Assembly: GCA_900545505.1 (NCBI GenBank)
Contig: UQZC01000024.1
Location: 1-12,683, forward strand
Length of the DNA: 12,683 nucleotides
Source: an uncultured Collinsella sp.
Lineage (GTDB): Bacteria; Actinomycetota; Coriobacteriia; Coriobacteriales; Coriobacteriaceae
Direction of reading: 5' to 3'
The notes beneath the pieces are model-generated. The model was not told where the DNA came from. It worked only from the letters and a program-made list of their open reading frames with translations, and ran no database searches. Shown here piece after piece: positions 6,905-12,683 of this stretch. Both the position numbers and the translations under genes were made by a program. Numbering within the stretch: the stretch's first letter is position 1; every line of letters begins with the position of its first letter.

Positions 6905-7555
6905 ATGATCAAGGCTGTTATTTTTGACATGGACGGAACGCTGGTCGATACCGAGCGTTTAGGCATCAAGGCATGGAAGGCGGGCGCTGCCGAGCTGGGG
7001 ATCGCGATTGATGATGCTCTGATCCATCAGTTTATCGGCCGCACGCTGCCCGATGTCATGGACATCCTTGATGAACATTACGGTAGTCGCGAAACCGCCG
7101 AGGCGATCTATGTCCGCCACAAGGAGATTCGCGACGAGATAGTCAAGACCGAACTGGAGCTTAAGGCCGGCGCCGCCGAGTGTCTAGACGAGCTGCTGGC
7201 TGCGGGCTATCACGTGGGCCTAGCGACGTCGTCGCGCCTCGTTACGGCCGAGCGCAACCTTAAGATGGTCGGTCTTTTTGACAAGTTTGAAACGGTAACG
7301 TGTGGCGAGGACGTCGTGCACGGCAAGCCCGACCCTGAGATGTATCTGCTTGCCTGCGAGCGCGCGGGCTTTGCCCCCGAGGAATGTGCCGTGGTCGAGG
7401 ATTCGCGCAACGGCTGCGTCTCGGGCATTACGGCCGGCTGCCATGTCTTTGCCGTTCCCGATATCGTGCCGCTGCCGCAGGACGTGGTGGATGGCTGCGA
7501 GGCCGTGCTCGATACGTTGTTCGACCTGACGGCGGCGGTCAAGGCCGTGCGCTAG
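6905..7555 (+). CDS. HAD-superfamily phosphatase, beta-phosphoglucomutase-like
   Basis: The 216-residue protein has all four HAD motifs: DMDGT at 8-12 with nucleophile D8 and acid D10, LATSS at 106-110, K141 in GKPDPEMY, and EDSRNG with D166. The helical cap between motifs I and II fits subclass I phosphatases such as beta-phosphoglucomutase, phosphoglycolate phosphatase or sugar-phosphate phosphatases. Substrate cannot be read from the sequence. The ATG at 6905 is preferred over upstream in-frame ATGs (6824, 6881) because GAGGGGG at 6893-6899 lies 5 bases before it and the protein then starts directly with the first beta strand. It is cytoplasmic, single-gene, and convergent with lacI across a shared terminator. 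Confidence 0.87.
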   Translation: MIKAVIFDMDGTLVDTERLGIKAWKAGAAELGIAIDDALIHQFIGRTLPDVMDILDEHYGSRETAEAIYVRHKEIRDEIVKTELELKAGAAECLDELLAAGYHVGLATSSRLVTAERNLKMVGLFDKFETVTCGEDVVHGKPDPEMYLLACERAGFAPEECAVVEDSRNGCVSGITAGCHVFAVPDIVPLPQDVVDGCEAVLDTLFDLTAAVKAVR

Positions 7556-7595
7556 ACAATTGCGGAGCTGAAACGAGCAATTGGCCGTCTTTGCG

Positions 7596-7641
7596 CTCAA
7601 GCAAAAGAGGTCCGGCAATGGTCGGGCCTCTTTTGCTTGAG
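7596..7641. terminator. Bidirectional terminator between HAD and lacI genes
   Basis: A 19-bp stem pairs 7596-7614 with 7623-7641 (CTCAAGCAAAAGAGGTCCG with CGGGCCTCTTTTGCTTGAG, one T-G mismatch) around an 8-base loop. It lies between two convergent genes, and each arm has a T-run inside the stem, so it could end transcription both ways. Confidence 0.8.
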
Positions 7642-7668
7642 TGGCGTTTTGGCATACTGGCCGACGTG

Positions 7669-8781
7669 CTATAGATACGCGCCGAGGTTGATGGCGGTGG
7701 CTTCGGCTTGGCTGCTCGCCTGGGTACTGGCGCGCTCCAAGAGGAACGGCCGCACGAGTTCCTGACGGTTCATGTCCTCGGCGGCTGTGACCGCAGTAAC
7801 GGTTCTCGCTGCGGAACCAATGCGGATGTGCTTGGTTTTTGCCGGCGCTTTGTTCTCGATTTGCTCCATGAGCAGCTGGACACCCTTGCGGCCAATTTCG
7901 TAACCCGGCGGTGCCACCGTGGTGAGGGGGACCGACCCGCTCCATGCAAGCGGGTTGCCGTCGCAGCCGGCCACACGAACCTGCTCGGGGACGGAGATGC
8001 CTTTGTCGGTCAACGCCGAGATAACGCCCGAGGCCAATACATCGGTAAGGCCGATGACAAAATCGGGACGCTCGCCGGTAGAGCGCTCGGCAATCTGAGC
8101 GCCGATGCTGTAACCATCGGCAGCGGTATTCCATTCTCCGGCGTCAATGACCTCAATTTTGATATCGGGATGCAGGACGAGGGCCTTATGAATGCCAAGT
8201 ACGCGCAGGGTGAGCTGCATAAATGCCGCTCTGCCCACAACGGTGATATGGCGCGCGCCGCGGGTGATGGCGAGCTCGGCGATAATGCGCCCTTGCGCCT
8301 CGTTGTCGGCGGCCACGTAGTAACCGGGTTCGGGGCAGTGGATGTCCAGATGGACGATCGGCACGGGCATCTTGGTCATTGCGGGGTGCCAATCGGGGGA
8401 CGCCATAGGCTGAACCATGACGCCGGACATCTGCGTGCCCATAAAATAGCGCAGGTAGTGGTCCTCGAGGATGTCGTCGTTATCGGCGTTGGCGATGAGC
8501 AGGTCATAGCCGTGCTTGCGGGCCTCGTTATGGGCGCCGCTGGCAATTTGGAGCGAGAAGCCATGGTCGAGACGGGGGAGGACCAGGCCAAAGGACTTGG
8601 TGGCGCCGCCCGCGAGCTGACGAGCACTTTGGTTGGGCAGGTAGCCAAGGCGATTGATGGTCTCGTTGATGAGCTTGAGGGTCTCGGGGCGCAGCTTTTC
8701 GGGGTGGTTGAGCGCGTTGGATACCGTGCCCAGCGAGACTCCTGCCTCGCGCGCGACGTCGCTGATTTTTACCTTTGCCAT
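7669..8781 (-). CDS. LacI-family transcriptional regulator
   Basis: The 370-residue protein opens with the LacI helix-turn-helix KISDVAREAGVSLGTVSNAL (about 4-23) and a hinge RLGYLPNQSARQLAGG. A periplasmic-binding-protein-like effector domain follows from about residue 60, with GVMVQP, PIVHLD, AADNEAQGR, GLTDVLASGV and the family-typical VAGCDGNPLA. It would bind a sugar or related ligand and an operator with a central CG. The ATG at 8781 is chosen over an in-frame ATG at 8847 because it begins the HTH directly and a GGGG-rich binding site lies about 5 bases upstream; the longer frame would include the promoter. The target is unknown. The nearest operon is the amino-acid-type importer, divergently placed about 245 bases away, but no matching operator was seen in front of it. 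Confidence 0.9.
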   Translation of the reverse strand: MAKVKISDVAREAGVSLGTVSNALNHPEKLRPETLKLINETINRLGYLPNQSARQLAGGATKSFGLVLPRLDHGFSLQIASGAHNEARKHGYDLLIANADNDDILEDHYLRYFMGTQMSGVMVQPMASPDWHPAMTKMPVPIVHLDIHCPEPGYYVAADNEAQGRIIAELAITRGARHITVVGRAAFMQLTLRVLGIHKALVLHPDIKIEVIDAGEWNTAADGYSIGAQIAERSTGERPDFVIGLTDVLASGVISALTDKGISVPEQVRVAGCDGNPLAWSGSVPLTTVAPPGYEIGRKGVQLLMEQIENKAPAKTKHIRIGSAARTVTAVTAAEDMNRQELVRPFLLERASTQASSQAEATAINLGAYL

Positions 8782-8792
8782 AGCGGCCCCTT

Positions 8793-8804
8793 TGATGCGT
8801 TTCA
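8793..8804. promoter_or_regulatory. Likely autoregulatory LacI-type operator
   Basis: On the minus strand TGAAACGCATCA matches the general LacI-family operator TGAAACGTTTCA at 10 of 12 positions with the central CG intact. It lies between the lacI -10 and start codon, where binding would block transcription. Assignment to this particular regulator is inference. Confidence 0.5.
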
Positions 8805-8816
8805 AGTACGAGTCAG

Positions 8817-8847
8817 ATTGTAGCATCGCCCGTTCCCAGGGTGTCAA
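8817..8847 (-). promoter_or_regulatory. lacI promoter with perfect -35 and extended -10
   Basis: On the minus strand TTGACA (8842-8847) precedes TGCTACAAT, giving -10 TACAAT at 8817-8822 with an extended TG motif. The spacer is 19 bases, longer than ideal, which the extended -10 may offset. The -35 touches the edge of the hairpin repeat at 8848. Confidence 0.7.
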
Positions 8848-8894
8848 AACCTACCAATTAGGGGCAGGTTTATTTTGGCAGGTTTTATCTGGGC
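8848..8894 (-). repeat. REP-like hairpin repeat, family A, copy 3 (inverted)
   Basis: Read on the minus strand this has CCAGATAAAACCTGCCA, then AAATAAACCTGCCCC, then TAATTGGTAGGTT, nearly the same as the copy at 5636-5682. The arms AACCTACCAA (8848-8857) and TTGGCAGGTT (8875-8884) pair with one mismatch. The loop here is CCTGCCCC rather than CCTGTCCC. It lies between lacI and the importer operon. Confidence 0.8.
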
Positions 8895-8910
8895 AAACAC
8901 CGGAGTCCAG

Positions 8911-8945
8911 ACCACACAAAGGTGCCTGTCCCCCTTTGTGGTGGT
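8911..8945 (+). repeat. REP-like hairpin repeat, family B, copy 1
   Basis: ACCACACAAAGG and CCTTTGTGGTGGT form a stem with a small bulge around GTGCCTGTCC. A second, diverged copy with the same GGTGCCTGTC core is at 10600-10634. It lies 16 bases after a family A copy. The shared CCTGTC loop links both families. Confidence 0.75.
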
Positions 8946-8984
8946 TTTGGCGCGGCTGGGCTGCGCGTTAAACGGTGGAGTGTC

Positions 8985-8990
8985 TACAAT
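8985..8990 (+). promoter_or_regulatory. Possible -10 of the importer operon
   Basis: TACAAT at 8985-8990 lies about 37 bases before the ATG of the binding-protein gene. It is identical to the -10 hexamers seen for lacI and glmS. No acceptable -35 lies 16-19 bases upstream, so the call is weak. Confidence 0.35.
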
Positions 8991-9026
8991 GGAAGCCGCT
9001 TTGAACGTAGATTGAAAGGCTTTGGT

Positions 9027-9908
9027 ATGACTCGCGCTGTTTCTCGTCGTGATTTCCTGGGTTTGATCGCCGGTGCTGCAATGGTTGCGGCGAGCGGTTG
9101 CGCTGGCAGTGGCGCTGACAAGGGCTCTGCCGCTGGTTCTGCTGCGGTTGCGGGCGACGATATCAAGGGCGCCAAGCTCACCTTTGTGGGCGACGATGCC
9201 TTTGCGCCCTATCGCTATCTGGAGACGCAGTCGGACGGCAAGCAGAAGGTTGTCGGCCTGGACATCGCTATCGCTGACGAGATGGCCTCGCGCTTGGGCT
9301 TTTCTTACGACTTTGAGCCGCAGGACTTTGCCGCCACGCTTGCATCGGTGCAGAGCGATGACAAGGCCTTTACCATGGCGATGAGCTCCAATGAAGAGCG
9401 CGAGCAGACCTATGACTTCACGCGCGGCTACTATCAGCCGCTTGTGGGCGTTCTCACGCTCGGCGGCGATCCCGTCAAGCGCGTTGAGGACCTCGCCGGC
9501 AAGTCTATCGCCTGCACCACCGGTACCGTGCAGAACAAGTTCATCGCCAAGGTCATGCCCGATGCTGATATTCACACGTACGACGGTGGCGACCAGTGCC
9601 TGCAAGAGGTGCTCGCCGGGCGCATCGATGCCTACCTGTGTGACGGCGCCGAGGGCCAGTCCATGCGCGATGCGAATGAGGGCCTGGTGCTGGGCCTGCT
9701 CGATCGCTCCGAGACGAGCGATCACGTGGGCGTGTACCGCCTGATGGCCAAGAAGGGTGCCGGATTTGTCGCGACGCTTGACGAGTGCATCGGCGAGATG
9801 CTCGAGGACGGCACCATCGATGACTGCATCAAGCAGTATGTGGGCGCCGACTTCATGTGGAACGGCGACTATTCCGCTTCCGGTACGTCGACGGTTGCCG
9901 GAAAATAG
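9027..9908 (+). CDS. Amino-acid-type ABC transporter solute-binding lipoprotein (SBP_bac_3)
   Basis: The 293-residue protein has a twin-arginine-like motif SRRDFLG at 6-12, a hydrophobic stretch, and a lipobox ending SGC with C25 as the lipidated residue, then a short G/S/A-rich linker. The mature part follows the family 3 binding fold: FVGDDAFAPYRY, VVGLDIAIADEMASRLG, AMSSNEEREQTYDFTRGYY, LAGKSIACTTGTVQNKF and a GRIDAYLCDG segment. Members bind polar amino acids, glutamine or related solutes outside the membrane and hand them to a permease. The ATG at 9027 has GAAAGG 7 bases upstream and begins a proper signal peptide; longer in-frame starts would pass through the repeat. The permease gene starts 33 bases after its stop, so the two are likely cotranscribed. 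The exact ligand is unknown. Confidence 0.9.
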   Translation: MTRAVSRRDFLGLIAGAAMVAASGCAGSGADKGSAAGSAAVAGDDIKGAKLTFVGDDAFAPYRYLETQSDGKQKVVGLDIAIADEMASRLGFSYDFEPQDFAATLASVQSDDKAFTMAMSSNEEREQTYDFTRGYYQPLVGVLTLGGDPVKRVEDLAGKSIACTTGTVQNKFIAKVMPDADIHTYDGGDQCLQEVLAGRIDAYLCDGAEGQSMRDANEGLVLGLLDRSETSDHVGVYRLMAKKGAGFVATLDECIGEMLEDGTIDDCIKQYVGADFMWNGDYSASGTSTVAGK

Positions 9909-9941
9909 CGAGCCGGTGAGGCGCGCGCCAAGGGCATGCTG

Positions 9942-10589
9942 ATGAAGTTTGAACTGCTAGAACCATATATACCGATGTTTATGAGCGGCCTGGTCGTGAC
10001 CTGTCAGGTGACGGCCGCCGCGCTGGCCATAGCACTCGTCCTGGGCTTTCTCATTGCCGTGCTCAAGGTTTTGCCCTGTCGCCCGTTGCGTGCGGTGCTC
10101 AACTTCTACACCTCTATCTTTCGCGGCGTGCCGCTCATCGTGTTGCTTTTTTTGGCGTACTTTGCGACGCCGCAGCTCACGGGCTTCAAAATTTCGATGT
10201 TTGCCGCCGGTGCCATTACGCTGGGGCTCAACGGCTCAGCGACGGTGTCCGAGACGGTGCGCGGTGGTATCGAGGGCGTTGACCGGGGGCAGTACGATGC
10301 CGCTCGGGCCATCGGGCTTCGCTATGTTCCCATGATGCGCAAGATCATCGTTCCGCAGGCGATGCGCTCGATTGCCCCTGCTCTGGTCAACGAAGTGATC
10401 ACGGTCCTCAAGAGCTCCTCGCTGGTGGCAACCATCGGCCTGATGGATATGATGCGCGCCGCCCAGAGCGTGCAGGCGCTCACCTATCGAGCCTTTGAAC
10501 CGTTTTTAGTGGTGGCCGTGGTCTACTACGTCATTGTTATGGCACTCACGGCCCTGGGCAATCGGCTCGAACGCCGCCTGCGTCCCTAG
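9942..10589 (+). CDS. Amino-acid-type ABC transporter permease (HisM/GlnP family)
   Basis: The 215-residue membrane protein has about five hydrophobic segments, for example LVVTCQVTAAALAIALVLGF near the start, VPLIVLLFLAYF, and FLVVAVVYYVIVMAL near the end. The cytoplasmic EAA loop is YDAARAIGL followed by the IIVPQAMRSIAPALVNE pattern, and KSSSLVATIGLMDMM is typical of polar amino acid permeases. The ATG at 9942 is preferred over 9936 because AAGGG at 9930-9934 is 7 bases before it and only 1 base before the other. It partners the upstream binding protein. No ATP-binding subunit gene follows; the next gene is glmS, so the ATPase must be encoded elsewhere or shared. Confidence 0.9.
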   Translation: MKFELLEPYIPMFMSGLVVTCQVTAAALAIALVLGFLIAVLKVLPCRPLRAVLNFYTSIFRGVPLIVLLFLAYFATPQLTGFKISMFAAGAITLGLNGSATVSETVRGGIEGVDRGQYDAARAIGLRYVPMMRKIIVPQAMRSIAPALVNEVITVLKSSSLVATIGLMDMMRAAQSVQALTYRAFEPFLVVAVVYYVIVMALTALGNRLERRLRP

Positions 10590-10599
10590 GGGAGTGCCA

Positions 10600-10634
10600 A
10601 CCACCGCAAAGGTGCCTGTCACCGTTGTGGTGGT
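10600..10634 (+). repeat. REP-like hairpin repeat, family B, copy 2
   Basis: ACCACCGCAAAGGT pairs with ACCGTTGTGGTGGT over 14 positions with two mismatches, leaving GCCTGTC as the loop. It shares the CAAAGGTGCCTGTC core and the TTGTGGTGGT arm with the copy at 8911-8945. It begins 11 bases after the permease stop codon and could also help end or protect the importer transcript. Confidence 0.75.
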
Positions 10635-10649
10635 AGGGTGTGTGCATCG

Positions 10650-10675
10650 AGTGGTATCCAGTTTAAGATACCACT
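10650..10675. promoter_or_regulatory. Perfect 9+9 bp dyad upstream of glmS
   Basis: AGTGGTATC (10650-10658) and GATACCACT (10667-10675) are exact inverted repeats around CAGTTTAA. The half-site TGGTAT resembles half-sites of GntR/HutC regulators such as DasR and NagR (TGGTCT), which control amino-sugar genes, but the 8-base spacer is wider than in those operators. It lies upstream of the predicted glmS promoter. A terminator is less likely because no T-run follows. Confidence 0.5.
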
Positions 10676-10676
10676 T

Positions 10677-10710
10677 CTGGTATATCAGCTTGCGCTTGCG
10701 TGAGTACAAT
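10677..10710 (+). promoter_or_regulatory. Predicted glmS promoter with overlapping palindrome
   Basis: TACAAT at 10705-10710 is a good -10, giving a leader of about 65-70 bases. The -35 position (10682-10687, ATATCA) is poor, which suggests need for an activator. CTGGTATATCAG at 10677-10688 is a near-palindrome (10 of 12 symmetric) lying over that -35. No glmS ribozyme core was recognised in the leader. Confidence 0.4.
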
Positions 10711-10784
10711 ACTCGAACGTTATACGTCTCAGCGCCCCCTGTGCGTGGACGTCTTGCAGTCACGCGAACGAAGGGATTTATCCT

Positions 10785-12632
<1,848 letters not shown>

Positions 12633-12683
12633 TTGGATTCACGTAGGGCCATGGGCCGCCTTTCGCGATGCCCCGTCGGTACG

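Noticed and set aside
7708..8823. 371-codon plus-strand frame opposite lacI
   Set aside because: The minus-strand frame has an unmistakable LacI HTH and effector domain with a good promoter; the plus frame has none.
10590..10784. glmS ribozyme or other riboswitch in the glmS leader
   Set aside because: No glmS ribozyme core was recognised by eye, and the predicted leader after the -10 is only about 65-70 bases; a covariance search would settle it.

Overview
The window looks like chromosomal DNA from a high-GC, Gram-positive gut actinobacterium of the class Coriobacteriia, with Collinsella the most likely genus. This rests on protein style, codon use rich in G and C, short intergenic gaps, and hairpin repeats carrying GGTGCCTGTC. 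It is an impression from reading, not a database match. Eight protein genes are supported; no rRNA, tRNA, CRISPR array or transposase gene was seen.

Layout. Positions 245-2290 (+) encode an EF-G-like translation factor paralogue with eroded GTPase motifs, closed by a strong terminator at 2325-2360. Positions 2420-3403 (-) encode a secreted or membrane-anchored DNA/RNA non-specific endonuclease. An AT-rich stretch follows with a hairpin repeat (3561-3608) and a dense array of TTTAGAGAGA half-sites in both orientations (3680-3857). The array runs into the start of an AlbA_2/Schlafen-type DNA-binding protein with a GHKL-like ATPase domain and a C-terminal winged helix (3868-5562, +). A second direct copy of the hairpin repeat lies downstream at 5636-5682, so this regulator and its operators look like a repeat-bounded accessory module. 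Next come larE (5859-6737, -), a HAD phosphatase (6905-7555, +) divergent from it, a bidirectional terminator (7596-7641), and a LacI-family regulator (7669-8781, -) with its own promoter and a likely autoregulatory operator. Two more hairpin repeats separate lacI from an amino-acid-type ABC importer pair: a Tat/lipoprotein solute-binding protein (9027-9908) and a permease (9942-10589), with no ATPase gene beside them. A further hairpin repeat and two dyads precede glmS (10785-12632), which is complete.

How the parts work together. The importer pair is the only clear operon. glmS makes glucosamine-6-phosphate for the cell wall and has its own leader with palindromes that could be operators of a regulator sensing amino sugars. 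The most unusual element is the operator array in front of the AlbA_2 regulator: half-sites spaced about two helical turns apart, one of them a perfect 11+11 bp palindrome over the promoter, and one lying over the ribosome binding region. This suggests tight cooperative self-repression. The second theme is a set of five short palindromes in two stem families that share the apical sequence CCTGTC or CCTGCC, consistent with REP-like elements mobilised in trans.
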